The translations under genes were made by a program, and so were the position numbers. Positions 1 through 8,918 of a DNA stretch of 64,000 nucleotides are shown here, one piece after another; position 1 is the stretch's first letter; each line of letters begins with the position of its first letter. The DNA is taken from positions 186,001 to 250,000 of the forward strand of contig JAFSDH010000002.1 in NCBI GenBank assembly GCA_017436345.1. Reading direction: 5' to 3'. This DNA is from Bacilli bacterium. GTDB lineage: Bacteria; Bacillota_I; Bacilli_A; RF39; UBA660. The notes below the pieces were generated by a model that was not told the DNA's origin, made no database searches, and was given only the letters and a program-made list of their open reading frames with translations.

Positions 1-567
1 GGTTTTATTGAAAGAATAGAACCATATGTAGAACAAAAAATAAATAGTGTTGAAGACCCAGAAAAAATTATTTTTTGGAGTAGTAGAGATACAACAGAAT
101 TAAATGCTGAATATACAACTGTTGAAAATGCAACTATAGGTAATAAAATGTTATTTTTAGAAGGACTTGTTTTTATTAACTGGGCAAGTGAATCATCACA
201 AATACCAACATTTTCTCCGTTTTGGGAAGAATTATCAGCAATGTATACCAAAACAGTTTTAACTAGATTAGAACAAGAAGAAAAAACGAGTATTCCTTTT
301 TATAGTACGTCTGATGAAAAAGATGGCGTTAAATTTGGACCTATTTTTCAAAAAATAGAATTACCAATGATTTTAGAAAGTGGTATTGATACAATAAATA
401 TAAATGTAAAAGATGGTTCTGAATACGCTCTCGATATTTATGGTTTAAGACAACAGTATCAAAGTATGAAAAAAGATCTTGAACCTGGTGTGTTAATTCC
501 TATGATAAATCAGGAATTAAGAACTGTAACACAAACGTTAATAGGTGGTGAAAAACAACATGGATAG
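1..567 (+). CDS. Hypothetical protein, 5' end outside the window
   Basis: The frame is open from the first base, so the ATG at 148 is probably internal and the gene begins upstream of the window; 188 codons are visible. The visible part is soluble, acidic and free of membrane segments, and no family motif was recognised. Its last codons overlap the start of the next gene by 8 bases (stop 565-567, next ATG 560), which indicates translational coupling in one operon. A shared hairpin terminator follows the second gene. Nothing in the sequence supports a specific function. Confidence 0.7.
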   Translation, partial: GFIERIEPYVEQKINSVEDPEKIIFWSSRDTTELNAEYTTVENATIGNKMLFLEGLVFINWASESSQIPTFSPFWEELSAMYTKTVLTRLEQEEKTSIPFYSTSDEKDGVKFGPIFQKIELPMILESGIDTININVKDGSEYALDIYGLRQQYQSMKKDLEPGVLIPMINQELRTVTQTLIGGEKQHG

Positions 568-1048
568 TAAATATGATAAATTAATATCTAGTATGCGTGA
601 AATAAGAAACGATGAACTATTTGATCCAGAAGAATTAGATTCTTTAACAGAAGAAGAAAGAAAAAAAGTAGAATACGAAATTGTTTTTAATGTTTTATAT
701 GGTAATCCTAATTTCTTTAAATTTATTCCGCATTTAGAAACATTTGATGCTAAAGGAATAAGAGATAAGATGGATTACAAATCTCTATCTGATACCAGTA
801 TTATTGAACTGGATAGTCAAATCTATCGTGCTACTAATGACATGAATGATTTAAAAAGAATTATTCCTATGGCTTTAGACAACCAACAAGCTTTCTATAG
901 TCTTGCTAAAATATATTCATATAATACTGAAAAAAATTTAGATGAGAATAATCAACAATTATTACCACATTTAAAAAAATGTTTAGATAATAAACAAGAT
1001 AAAAGTTATGAAACTATTTTTGAATCTGAAGTATTTAAATCAAAATAA
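560..1048 (+). CDS. Hypothetical protein (162 aa)
   Basis: A short charged helical protein without membrane segments, signal peptide or recognised motif. Upstream in-frame GTG codons at 545 and 548 exist, but the ATG at 560 is preferred: an AGGTGG-type ribosome binding site (about 543-549) lies at the correct distance only for it. It overlaps the preceding gene by 8 bases and is followed directly by a hairpin terminator, so it closes that operon. The protein is rich in Asp, Glu, Lys and Asn, as expected from the base composition. Function unknown. Confidence 0.7.
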   Translation: MDSKYDKLISSMREIRNDELFDPEELDSLTEEERKKVEYEIVFNVLYGNPNFFKFIPHLETFDAKGIRDKMDYKSLSDTSIIELDSQIYRATNDMNDLKRIIPMALDNQQAFYSLAKIYSYNTEKNLDENNQQLLPHLKKCLDNKQDKSYETIFESEVFKSK

Positions 1049-1077
1049 AATGAAACAGAAATGTTTCATTTTTTTAT
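1047..1077 (+). terminator. Rho-independent terminator
   Basis: The stem AAATGAAAC / GTTTCATTT is followed by a T run immediately after the stop codon of the 560-1048 gene. It ends the two-gene unit that enters the window from the left. Confidence 0.85.
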
Positions 1078-1115
1078 ATCTAATGATAAAATTAATTATA
1101 GAGTAGGTGTCTTGT

Positions 1116-4100
1116 ATGGAAGAAAAAAATAGTTTTAAAATCGTAAGAATTTTTTTAGTAATTTTTGTTTTATTAATAGGAATGTTATTTATAAAACCAT
1201 CAAATAATATTTTGACAAGTACTGATAACATTGTAAGCGAAGATATAGAAGTTAAAGATGTAGAAATAACATCTATAAAATTAAATTCAGGAGTTGAGTT
1301 AATAGCTAATTCTACTAATTCAGCTGATATGAAAAAAAATACTACTAATTTACAAAATGCTATTGATAAGGTATCAGAAAATGGTGGAGGAATAGTGTAT
1401 TTACCAGCTGGAACTTTTTACTTTGCACAAGGAGGAATTGCTGCTCATGGTAATGAAGATTATGCTATTAGATGTCGTAATAATGTTCATTTAAAAGGTG
1501 CTGGAACAAATGAAAATAGTGCTAGTGTAACTATATTAAAACCATATTATAATAACTCCAAGGCAGATGGTGGAATGGATATGTTCTATTTCAATAACTA
1601 TGCTGATACAGGATATAATGATGACGGTAAAGATGTAACGCCTGAAACCAAAAGAGATGTAACATATACAGATATGAATAATAAAACAGTAACATTAAAG
1701 AGTCAAACAGTTTATTTAATAGATGCCGATTTTTCTGACTTTATTGTTGATGGTGATTCATCACGTGGTGGAATAAAAAAATGCGGTGGTACTTATAAAA
1801 CTGATGGTAAAGGTTTTATGATTAATTTATTTAAAGATTGTGATTGGAATAATGTTGTTGTAAAAAATACAGATGCAACAGGTTTTGGAGTAGATTGTCC
1901 CCTTAATTCAACTATGACTAATTGTAAAGCTATAAATTGTGGTAAAGCTGCAGTACAAACCGATGGAGGAGCTTCTGGTTTTGGAATAGGAACAGGATAT
2001 GCAAAAGATGAATCTTTAATTATTACCAATTGTGTTGCTATAAATAATAAAAAATTTGGTTTCTTCTTTGAACACCAATCTCGTTTTTCAAACACACATT
2101 ATCCTTCAACTACATCAAAGGGTTTTGTCGTTTCTAACTCTATAGCAGGTGGAAATATGTATGACTTTGGTGGTTTAAAAGCTTATGATGTAACTTTTGA
2201 AAATATAAAAAGTATTTCAGGACAAGCATCTTATACAAATACTAATTTTAAAAGTGTAACAACTTCAAGTGGAAGTTGTGGATATTCAGTTATTACTTAT
2301 AGTAATGCTAATTCTATAAAATTGAATACTAATACTGAAAAAATATATTTTTCTAATTCGTCTAAAAATAACTATATTATTAATGGCAATATAACTACTA
2401 ATGTAACTGATATTAAATCAAATATTAATGAAAATAAATGGGCTCTAAATAAAGGTATCATCCAACTAGAAAATCAAACAACTTATTCTCCAAATAAAAA
2501 AATGACTAGATTTGAAGTCGTTAATGCTTTATGGAACTATAAAAATATGCCTGGGACAATTACAAGTAATAAATCATCAAATGAAGATATACAAACTAAT
2601 CAAGATTATATAAAAACAACTATTAAATATACAGATCTTGGAACAAGTACTTATGCTAATGATTTAGATGGTATTATTTGGGCTTATCAAAAAGGAATTA
2701 TTAGTAAAGATACCAAATTTTATCCAGAACGAATTTGTACTAGAGCAGAATTTGTAGTAATGTTATATCGTTTAGCATCTTCACCAACTGTATCCGGTAC
2801 AATTCCTTTTACTGATGTATCTTCTTCAAGTTGGTACTATAATGCTGTTGTTTGGGGATATCAAAAAGGAATAATCAAGGGTAATACAGCAAACACTTTT
2901 AATCCAACAGGCGAAATATCTAAACAAGAATTAGCTATATTTTTATATCGATATAATTCTTTAAGTGGAACATATCCAATCAGATATAATTTAAATGGTG
3001 GAACTGCATCAAATCCAACAAAGTATTCATCAACAAGTTCCCTAACTTTAAAAAATCCAACAAGAAGTGGGTATACTTTTGTTGGATGGACTGGAAGTAA
3101 TGGTGCTACTGCATCTAAAAGTGTAACTATTAAAACAAAAACAACAGGAGATTTAATCTATACGGCTAATTGGAAAGCTAATTTATCTAGAATTGAAATT
3201 AAGTCTAATCCAACAAAAACTACTTATTTTCAAGGAGAAAATGTAAATACAACAGGATTAGTTCTACATGCTATATATAATGATAGTAATTATCAAGAAA
3301 TAACTGGTAATTATAGTATTAGTCCAACAACATTAAATACAGCTGGAACTCAAAAAGTAACAGTAACTTATAGTGGTAAAACAACAAGCTTTAATGTAAC
3401 AGTTAAATCAGTATCCTTAGAATCAATCTCAATAAATACTAATCCAAACAAAACAACTTACTATCAAGGAGAATCAGTAGATACAACTGGATTAATTCTA
3501 AAAGCTAAATATAATAATGGAACAACTAAAAATATAACTAGTGGATATACTGTATCTCCAACTACTTTAAATAGTACAGGAACACAAAAAATAACTATTA
3601 CTTATCAAAATAAGACAACTAGTTATAATGTAAATGTAAATAAAAATGATATAAAGAGTATTTCTTTTAAAACAATCCCTAAAAAAACCGAATATTATCA
3701 AGGCGAAAAAATAGATACAACCGGAATGGTTTTAAAAGTAACTTATAATAATGGAACTACTAAAGAAGTAGATAAAGATTTCACACTTGATAAAACTACT
3801 GCGACTATAGTAGGAACTGAAAAAATAACAGTAAGTTATGCTGGTAAAACACTAACTTATAATATAATGGTAAAGGAACTAAAAATAGATAAAATATCTA
3901 TTAAAACGTTACCAATAAGAACTGATTATTTAAAAGGAGATACTTATAGTAATAAAGGATTAAGTATTCTAATTTATAAAAATAATGGGTATGTTGAAGA
4001 AGTAACATCTAACTATACAACATCTATAAGTGAAGGTACTGTCTTAAATACCTTAGGTATACAGACAGTAACTGTTACTTATAAAAATTTAAAAACTAGT

Positions 4101-4748
4101 TTCGAAATAAAAGTATCAGATCCCAAAACTGAAAATCTAATTCTTTTATCAAGACCAACTAAAACTAATTATGTTGTTGATGAAGTGTTCTCATCAGCTG
4201 GATTAAAATTAAAATATATCGATGCTACTGGAAAAGAAACAGATATAGATAAAGGATATACTTTATCATTAAACGATGGTGCTGTTTTAACAACATCAGG
4301 TACTAAAAACATTACTGTAACTTATAATAATAAAACAGTAGAGTTTACTATAGAAGTGAAAAAAGCCGAAAAGATAACTATTACTGAAGGTAGTATTAAA
4401 GAAGAGTATAATACCGGTGAAGAATTTGATGATAAAACGATTGAAATTGAAGTTGAATATGATGATGGTACTAAAGAAATTATAACTTCCGGTTACGAAG
4501 TAAATGTTGAAGGTGGAAATACTTTAGAAACTCCAGGTGAAAAAGAAGTTGAAATAACTTATGGAGGTACATCAAGTAAAGTAAACATTACAGTTGATGA
4601 AAAAGAAGAAAACAAAGAGGTTTCTTCTCCAAAAGCCAAAGAAAAAGGTCCTAGTGTATTTATTATCGCAATACCAGTTGTTATTATTGTAATAATTATA
4701 GGAATAGTACTATTCTTTAGATTTAAAAAAGTAAATGAAGTAGATTAA
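1116..4748 (+). CDS. Large membrane-anchored surface protein: beta-helix, SLH, InlB repeat, six Ig-like repeats
   Basis: The 1210-residue protein starts at ATG 1116 with TAGGTG upstream; the in-frame GTG at 1107 is part of that ribosome binding site. Residues 8-27 form a hydrophobic signal/anchor. Residues ~74-430 open with a pectate-lyase-3-like segment (NAIDKVSENGGGIVYLPAGT) and continue as an Asn/Gly-rich beta-helix. Residues ~436-620 contain three SLH-like units (WAYQKGII, WGYQKGIIKG). One InlB B-type repeat (NLNGG ... GYTFVGW) follows at ~622-688. Six bacterial Ig-like repeats of Big_3 type (TxYxxGE, TTGL, GTQKVTVTYSGK) span ~690-1165. A last hydrophobic helix at ~1178-1200 is followed by basic residues. 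No sortase motif is visible. The likely role is an envelope-bound protein contacting polysaccharide; whether the helix domain is an enzyme is unknown. It forms its own transcription unit. Confidence 0.85.
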   Translation: MEEKNSFKIVRIFLVIFVLLIGMLFIKPSNNILTSTDNIVSEDIEVKDVEITSIKLNSGVELIANSTNSADMKKNTTNLQNAIDKVSENGGGIVYLPAGTFYFAQGGIAAHGNEDYAIRCRNNVHLKGAGTNENSASVTILKPYYNNSKADGGMDMFYFNNYADTGYNDDGKDVTPETKRDVTYTDMNNKTVTLKSQTVYLIDADFSDFIVDGDSSRGGIKKCGGTYKTDGKGFMINLFKDCDWNNVVVKNTDATGFGVDCPLNSTMTNCKAINCGKAAVQTDGGASGFGIGTGYAKDESLIITNCVAINNKKFGFFFEHQSRFSNTHYPSTTSKGFVVSNSIAGGNMYDFGGLKAYDVTFENIKSISGQASYTNTNFKSVTTSSGSCGYSVITYSNANSIKLNTNTEKIYFSNSSKNNYIINGNITTNVTDIKSNINENKWALNKGIIQLENQTTYSPNKKMTRFEVVNALWNYKNMPGTITSNKSSNEDIQTNQDYIKTTIKYTDLGTSTYANDLDGIIWAYQKGIISKDTKFYPERICTRAEFVVMLYRLASSPTVSGTIPFTDVSSSSWYYNAVVWGYQKGIIKGNTANTFNPTGEISKQELAIFLYRYNSLSGTYPIRYNLNGGTASNPTKYSSTSSLTLKNPTRSGYTFVGWTGSNGATASKSVTIKTKTTGDLIYTANWKANLSRIEIKSNPTKTTYFQGENVNTTGLVLHAIYNDSNYQEITGNYSISPTTLNTAGTQKVTVTYSGKTTSFNVTVKSVSLESISINTNPNKTTYYQGESVDTTGLILKAKYNNGTTKNITSGYTVSPTTLNSTGTQKITITYQNKTTSYNVNVNKNDIKSISFKTIPKKTEYYQGEKIDTTGMVLKVTYNNGTTKEVDKDFTLDKTTATIVGTEKITVSYAGKTLTYNIMVKELKIDKISIKTLPIRTDYLKGDTYSNKGLSILIYKNNGYVEEVTSNYTTSISEGTVLNTLGIQTVTVTYKNLKTSFEIKVSDPKTENLILLSRPTKTNYVVDEVFSSAGLKLKYIDATGKETDIDKGYTLSLNDGAVLTTSGTKNITVTYNNKTVEFTIEVKKAEKITITEGSIKEEYNTGEEFDDKTIEIEVEYDDGTKEIITSGYEVNVEGGNTLETPGEKEVEITYGGTSSKVNITVDEKEENKEVSSPKAKEKGPSVFIIAIPVVIIVIIIGIVLFFRFKKVNEVD
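3187..4600 (+). repeat. Six tandem Ig-like (Big_3-type) repeat units
   Basis: Six units of about 70-80 codons share the frame x-IxIxxxPxKTxYxxGExxxTTGLxLxxxYNNGTxKxIT ... GTQKxTVTYxxKTxxFxVxVK (x = variable). The first three are most alike and later ones diverge, the last keeping mainly the GGNTL/PGEKEVEITYGG end. They separate the SLH and InlB segments from the C-terminal anchor and probably act as a stalk. Confidence 0.8.
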
Positions 4749-4765
4749 TTTAATCTACTTTTTTT
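4737..4765 (+). terminator. Rho-independent terminator
   Basis: The stem GTAGATT / AATCTAC overlaps the stop codon of the surface-protein gene and is followed by seven T. A TATAAT box (4768-4773) directly downstream probably serves the next gene. Confidence 0.85.
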
Positions 4766-4792
4766 GTTATAATATGAAAAAGGAGGAAGATT

Positions 4793-5596
4793 ATGAATAT
4801 AAAAGAAGTATATTTAAAAGATATTGATATAAACGATCCATTCTTTGATTCTTTAAAAGAAGATTATCAAAATTTTAGTACTTGGTTTAATAAAAAACAA
4901 CAAGAAAATAAAAAAGTATATGTTACTTATAATAATGATAAATTAACTTCTTTTTTATTACTAAAATTAGAAGATGAAAAAGAAATCTACGAATTTAATT
5001 TTTCTCCTAAAAAAAGGTTAAAAATATCTACTTTTAAAGTAGATGAAACAAATAGAGGAATAGGAACTAAATTTATAAAAATTATTAATAAAGAAATAGA
5101 AAAAAATAATATAGAAGAAACTTATTTTACTATTTATCCAAAATATAAAAAATTAATTAAATTCATGGAAAAAAATGGTTTTAGATATTACTGTAATAAA
5201 GATAAAGAACTAGTTTATTTAAAGAAAAAAGAAACCATTCTTTTACCAATAAAACCTATATACGCTAATAAAATTTTAAATGGAAAAAAGAAATATGAAT
5301 ACCGAAAAACAAAACCTAAAAAAGATATAAATAAAATTATTATATATTCTACTTCACCCATAAAAAAAATAATAGGAGAAGTACAAGTAATAAAGATAAT
5401 CGAATTACCAAAAGAAGAATTATGGAACATAACTAAGAATTCTTCAGGGATTAATAAAAAAGATTATGATAAGTACTTTGAAAAACAAGAAAAGGCAGTT
5501 GCATATGAATTAGGAAAAGTAACAAGTTATGAAAAAGACTTATCAGATATTGGAATATGTTTTACTCCACAATCATACATCTATTTAGACAATTAA
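4793..5596 (+). CDS. GNAT acetyltransferase-like / ASCH-domain fusion protein
   Basis: The 267-residue protein starts behind AAGGAGGAAG. Residues ~1-140 look like a GNAT acetyltransferase: residues 80-105 carry VDETNRGIGTKF, matching the acetyl-CoA pyrophosphate-binding motif (R/Q-x-x-G-x-G/A), and YKKLIKFMEKNGFRYY resembles the terminal GNAT strand and helix. From ~145 the protein changes to an ASCH/PUA-like domain (LLPIKPIYANKILNGKKKYEYRKTKP, here split for reading as LLPIKPIYANKIL and NGKKKYEYRKTKP), of the kind linked to RNA binding. Such fusions suggest modification of a nucleic-acid-associated substrate, but the substrate cannot be read from sequence. A TATAAT box lies just upstream; no clear terminator separates it from the next gene. 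Confidence 0.65.
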   Translation: MNIKEVYLKDIDINDPFFDSLKEDYQNFSTWFNKKQQENKKVYVTYNNDKLTSFLLLKLEDEKEIYEFNFSPKKRLKISTFKVDETNRGIGTKFIKIINKEIEKNNIEETYFTIYPKYKKLIKFMEKNGFRYYCNKDKELVYLKKKETILLPIKPIYANKILNGKKKYEYRKTKPKKDINKIIIYSTSPIKKIIGEVQVIKIIELPKEELWNITKNSSGINKKDYDKYFEKQEKAVAYELGKVTSYEKDLSDIGICFTPQSYIYLDN

Positions 5597-5647
5597 CTTG
5601 ATAAAAATTAATATTTATTTTAAGATAAAGTTATAGGAGAAGATATT

Positions 5648-6109
5648 ATGATTAAATTAACTAATGAATATATGAAATTAAATGAAAAAGAATTAATGTT
5701 AGTAGGTGGAAAAGCTGGTATTGGTAAAACGAGATTTATTGTTAATGAGGTAAATAATTCACAAAAAGATAACAAAGTTTTATTTCTAAGTTTAGAAGCT
5801 TCTAAAGATAAATTAATGTATGATTACAACTTACAAATAACTAATAATTTAACTGTAATTAATAATAAAGAAGAACTAAAAGAAAACTTAGATAAAAAAG
5901 AATATGAATACTTATATATCGATCATTTGGGATTATTAAAAGAAGATTTAGACGAAATAGTTAAATTGATAGATGAATATAATCTTAAAGTATTTATAAC
6001 TGACTTTATCGCAATAAATGAAAAAGATGATAAGTATCTAGATGAAAAATATCAAAAAGCAACTAGTATTTACGTATTAAAAGAAGAAATCATTAATAAG
6101 ATTAAGTAA
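5648..6109 (+). CDS. Small DnaB/RecA-like P-loop ATPase
   Basis: The 153-residue protein follows an AGGAGA site. It has a Walker A motif near residues 20-30 (GGKAGIGKTRF), then KVLFLSLEASKDKL, which recalls the SLEMS segment of DnaB-type helicase ATPase domains, and a Walker B-like YLYIDHLGLL near residue 100. Full DnaB C-terminal domains are about 250 residues; this one stops shortly after Walker B, so it is a minimal RecA-fold core without the DnaB N-terminal or primase-binding domain. It may be a degenerate helicase paralogue or an unrelated KaiC/RecA-type ATPase. It lies 51 bases after the GNAT-ASCH gene and may share its transcript. Confidence 0.6.
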   Translation: MIKLTNEYMKLNEKELMLVGGKAGIGKTRFIVNEVNNSQKDNKVLFLSLEASKDKLMYDYNLQITNNLTVINNKEELKENLDKKEYEYLYIDHLGLLKEDLDEIVKLIDEYNLKVFITDFIAINEKDDKYLDEKYQKATSIYVLKEEIINKIK

Positions 6110-6160
6110 AAATATTATTTCATTATAAATAAATTTATATAGTAATACATATATAAAATA

Positions 6161-6185
6161 AACCAGTGTATACTGGTTTTTATAT
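6161..6185 (+). terminator. Rho-independent terminator
   Basis: A perfect 7-bp stem AACCAGT / ACTGGTT with a four-base loop and T run, ending the unit with the DnaB-like gene. Confidence 0.8.
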
Positions 6186-6213
6186 TGAAAGAAAAACAAA
6201 ATAATAGTATAAT
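6185..6213 (+). promoter_or_regulatory. Sigma-A type promoter
   Basis: TTGAAA (6185-6190), 17-base spacer, TATAAT (6208-6213), immediately after the terminator and 24 bases before the start of the 6238 gene. Confidence 0.8.
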
Positions 6214-6237
6214 ATAGAGCTGAAAAAAGGAGGTATT

Positions 6238-7329
6238 ATGGATAAAAAAGATAATGTTGCATCAACAATTGAAACTGTTTTAAATAATGAGAAGTTTCTA
6301 TTAGAAATCTTAAGTCAAAAAAATTATTTTAACGATGATCATTTATATGAAGTCTTAGCAACTACTTTGGATTATTATCTAGCAACACGTGATCAAAATC
6401 CTAATTTAACTCCTAATGAAGTGCTTTTTGCTTTTGATAAATTAAATCATGGTGTTATGACTAATAACCAAATAGAAACTATAATTGATAATGGATTTTT
6501 AACACATTCTTTTAATGGTATTGAACAAGAATATATTTCTAGATATGGTTTTGATTATTGGGGAAAGATAACAGAAGAAGAAAGAAAAAAATTGTTACAT
6601 ATAAGAGAAGGATTAAAAAAATTAGAATCGGAAATCAGTAAAAATCACTTCCAAATTTATCGTGAAGAAGAAAATGAAAGTGAAATAGTAGAAAAAGAAT
6701 TATTTTTATCAGTACCAGGAACAAAAACAATTCATTATTGTACAAGTGCTCCAGAAAGATTTTATCTAGGTCCTGTTGGAAGTGACTCATTTAGTTATTT
6801 TCCAATGATTACAGGAGAATCAAAGAAAGATTACTTAATGCGTATTTTAAAATTTAGAATTGAAAATATGACTAGAGATGCTGATCAAGATGAATTACTT
6901 GAAATGGCTGAAAAAGTAGTTGATTATTATACTAAGAAATCTTCTAGTATTGCATTTATACCAAATAGGGAAGTAATTGATAAAAAGGTATATTCAACAT
7001 ATTATGGAAATGGTGATGGAGACAACTTCAAAAGTTTTTGTGAAAGAATGAAAAGTGGTAAATATTATGTTACGCATGCTTTTACTATTCAACCCAAAGA
7101 TGTTTATGAAGAGCCAGAAGATATTGGAAATTTAGTTGTTTTATCTAGTGATGTTTCAAAAGATAGTCTTACTTTTTCAACTTTTCCAGATATGTATGAT
7201 TTAAGACAAACATATACGAAAGAAAAAGGAATTAAAGAAGGAGTACCAGTTGAATATTACAGTTGTAAAAAACTAGATACAATTAGTGATATGGAAACTG
7301 ATATTAAAAGATACTACAAAGGAATATAA
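6238..7329 (+). CDS. Hypothetical protein (363 aa)
   Basis: Expressed from its own promoter with an AAGGAGGT site 6 bases before ATG. The first ~130 residues are helical, including LYEVLATTLDYYLATRD and ITEEERKKLLHIREGLKKLE. The rest is mixed alpha/beta with motifs such as HYCTSAPERFYLGPVGSD and YYGNGDGDNFKSFCERM. There is no signal peptide, membrane helix or recognised catalytic motif. Its terminator is a perfect palindrome shared with the convergent vWA gene. No function can be proposed from the sequence. Confidence 0.7.
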   Translation: MDKKDNVASTIETVLNNEKFLLEILSQKNYFNDDHLYEVLATTLDYYLATRDQNPNLTPNEVLFAFDKLNHGVMTNNQIETIIDNGFLTHSFNGIEQEYISRYGFDYWGKITEEERKKLLHIREGLKKLESEISKNHFQIYREEENESEIVEKELFLSVPGTKTIHYCTSAPERFYLGPVGSDSFSYFPMITGESKKDYLMRILKFRIENMTRDADQDELLEMAEKVVDYYTKKSSSIAFIPNREVIDKKVYSTYYGNGDGDNFKSFCERMKSGKYYVTHAFTIQPKDVYEEPEDIGNLVVLSSDVSKDSLTFSTFPDMYDLRQTYTKEKGIKEGVPVEYYSCKKLDTISDMETDIKRYYKGI

Positions 7330-7333
7330 AAAT

Positions 7334-7362
7334 AAAAAAGATATTTTAAAATATCTTTTTTT
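7334..7362. terminator. Bidirectional terminator
   Basis: The palindrome AAAAGATATTTTAAAATATC and its flanking A and T runs serve both the 6238 gene (+) and the vWA gene (-), whose stop codon lies at its right edge. Confidence 0.8.
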
Positions 7363-7945
7363 ATAAGTCTAAATCAAAATCTTTATCTTCATACATATCT
7401 TCACTAATAGAAGCTAGTTTACAAAACATTTTACTTATACCATCACTAGATTGTTCATAATTAGCAATTCTATCTTTTTTAATACCAATACTACCACCCT
7501 CTTCAAAAGAATCTATATTGGCTCCTAAAAAGATAAATTCCCAATTATTATGTTTCTTAATTAAAGAAGAAATTTTTTTCTTATTATATTCACAAGATGA
7601 ATTTTCTAATCCATCAGTTGTAATTATAAATAAAACTTTATTTCTAATCTTTTCTTTTTCAAGTTTACATATAGTTGTACCAATCGCATCATATAAGGCT
7701 GTACATCCTCTAACAAAATAATCTTTTTCAGTTAAATTATCTATTTCTCTAACATCTTTTCTAAAGTATAAGTATTCAATCTTATCATCAAACAAAACAG
7801 TAGTTATCTTTGCATTTTTATCTCTTTGTTTATCTAAATAACTATTGTATCCTCCAATCGTATCTAAAACACTATTATGCATTGATCCACTTCTATCTAG
7901 TAAAAATACTACATCTAATTTATTATTTGTTTTTATCTTTTTCAT
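7361..7945 (-). CDS. von Willebrand factor A (vWA) domain protein
   Basis: A 194-residue single-domain vWA protein. The complete metal-ion-dependent adhesion site is visible: DRSGS at residues 17-21 (D-x-S-x-S), the Thr in GCTALYDAIGTTI, and the Asp in ITTDGLENSS. It has no signal peptide or membrane segment, so it is probably cytoplasmic, like TerY-type vWA proteins in signalling or stress modules. It is divergently transcribed from the helix-turn-helix gene at 8019, with a 73-base shared control region holding a TATAAT box and a palindrome. The pairing suggests a small module, perhaps regulated by its neighbour; the substrate or partner is unknown. Confidence 0.8.
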   Translation of the reverse strand: MKKIKTNNKLDVVFLLDRSGSMHNSVLDTIGGYNSYLDKQRDKNAKITTVLFDDKIEYLYFRKDVREIDNLTEKDYFVRGCTALYDAIGTTICKLEKEKIRNKVLFIITTDGLENSSCEYNKKKISSLIKKHNNWEFIFLGANIDSFEEGGSIGIKKDRIANYEQSSDGISKMFCKLASISEDMYEDKDFDLDL

Positions 7946-7985
7946 TATAATTCCTCGCTTTCTGATATAATAGTAATATATCTAA

Positions 7986-7998
7986 ACCAAATTTTGGT
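7986..7998. promoter_or_regulatory. Palindromic candidate operator between divergent genes
   Basis: ACCAAATTTTGGT is a near-perfect palindrome (6-base arms, one central base) downstream of the TATAAT box and 20 bases before the start of the helix-turn-helix gene. It is well placed to be the binding site of that protein or another repressor. This is an inference from symmetry and position only. Confidence 0.35.
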
Positions 7999-8018
7999 CA
8001 CTTGAAAGGAGACAAATT

Positions 8019-8537
8019 ATGGATATAAAGAAAGAACTGAAAAAATATATAGAATTAAACTTTGAAAAAGATGAACCAATAAAAGCTAGAAGCTTTGTAG
8101 TAGATAAAATAGTTAAAAAAATAGATGTTTTTTACGAAGCGGAAACTTATACAGATGAATTAAGTCCTAATCTTGATGAATATCTAAAACAAGAAAAAGA
8201 AGAGAGTAAATTTCAAAAATTATTATTTAAATATATTGATTCAAGAAACTTAAAAGATAGTGATGTATATAATAAAGTAAACATAGATAGAAGATTATTC
8301 TCTAAGATTAGAAATGAAGAAAATTATCATCCTAGTAAAGAGACTGTTATATTGCTTTCTTTATCACTTGAATTAAATGAAGATGAAATGTTATCTCTTC
8401 TAAATAGCGCTTCATATTCTCTTCCTAAAAATAATATTTATGACTTAATAATAAGGTTTTGTTTTATAAATAAAATCTATGATTTAACAAAAGTAAATGA
8501 TTTATTATATGAATATAATTGTAAGACTCTAAATTAA
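8019..8537 (+). CDS. Helix-turn-helix-like protein paired with vWA gene
   Basis: The 172-residue protein starts after GAAAGGAG. Residues ~60-170 form an all-helical domain with VNIDRRLFSKIRNEENYHP followed by SKETVILLSLSLELN and LIIRFCFINKIYDL. From memory this matches the XRE-like tail found on macro-domain and related proteins of clostridia (IDRKLFSKIR ... YHPSK ...). The macro domain itself is absent; residues 1-55 are a short charged region. Position opposite the vWA gene suggests that it regulates or works with that protein. DNA binding is inferred from the helix-turn-helix pattern and not shown. Confidence 0.6.
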   Translation: MDIKKELKKYIELNFEKDEPIKARSFVVDKIVKKIDVFYEAETYTDELSPNLDEYLKQEKEESKFQKLLFKYIDSRNLKDSDVYNKVNIDRRLFSKIRNEENYHPSKETVILLSLSLELNEDEMLSLLNSASYSLPKNNIYDLIIRFCFINKIYDLTKVNDLLYEYNCKTLN

Positions 8538-8562
8538 AAAACGAACATAATTTTGTAAAGAT

Positions 8563-8591
8563 TTGACAAATTTAAAAAAATGTGTTATATT
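8563..8591 (+). promoter_or_regulatory. Promoter of the asparagine operon
   Basis: TTGACA (8563-8568), 17-base spacer, TATATT (8586-8591), a few bases before the first T-box helix begins. Confidence 0.8.
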
Positions 8592-8600
8592 TATTATGCA

Positions 8601-8890
8601 TTGACGAGGAAAAGTAACTTTATTACTTATATCAGTGAGCTGGGTATAGTGTGAACCAGTTATAAGAATTTAGTGAAAGAACACCTCTGAGCAAACTACC
8701 GAAAGGTTAATCCGAGTAGACTAGTTCGGCAGGCAATCCGTTACCATGTTGCTAGGTTTGTTAGAACTGAAGAGAGATTACTGATTAACAAACCATTTTT
8801 ATAGAAATGGTTTTTTTAGTGATAAATTAAGGTGGCACCGCGGATACCCGTATTCGTCCTTATTTGTAGGATGATACGGGTATTTTTATT
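8601..8890 (+). promoter_or_regulatory. T-box leader, specifier AAC (Asn)
   Basis: A full T-box riboswitch. The stem I base pairs GAGG (8606-8609) with CCTC (8684-8687). The 5' side of the specifier loop reads AAAAGTAA (S-turn AGTA), and on the 3' side the codon AAC (8680-8682) is followed by A. The antiterminator carries AAGGTGGCACCGCGG (8829-8843), whose TGGC bulge (8833-8836) would pair with a tRNA ending G-CCA, as tRNA-Asn does. Specifier, discriminator and downstream genes (asnA, asnS) agree on asparagine. Uncharged tRNA-Asn would favour antitermination. Confidence 0.92.
8844..8888 (+). terminator. T-box regulated terminator (Asn)
   Basis: The stem ATACCCGTAT / ATACGGGTAT closes a larger hairpin followed by a T-rich tail; its 5' arm starts directly after the T-box core, as expected for the competing terminator. 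Confidence 0.85.
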
Positions 8891-8918
8891 TTAATAAAAA
8901 AATAGGGAGGTTGTTACT

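Noticed and set aside
1793..2095. Long open frame on the minus strand inside the surface protein
   Set aside because: It lies fully inside a well-supported gene, has no ribosome binding site and arises from Asn/Lys-rich codon bias read backwards. The same applies to the opposite-strand frames at 59099-59449 and 61245-61658.
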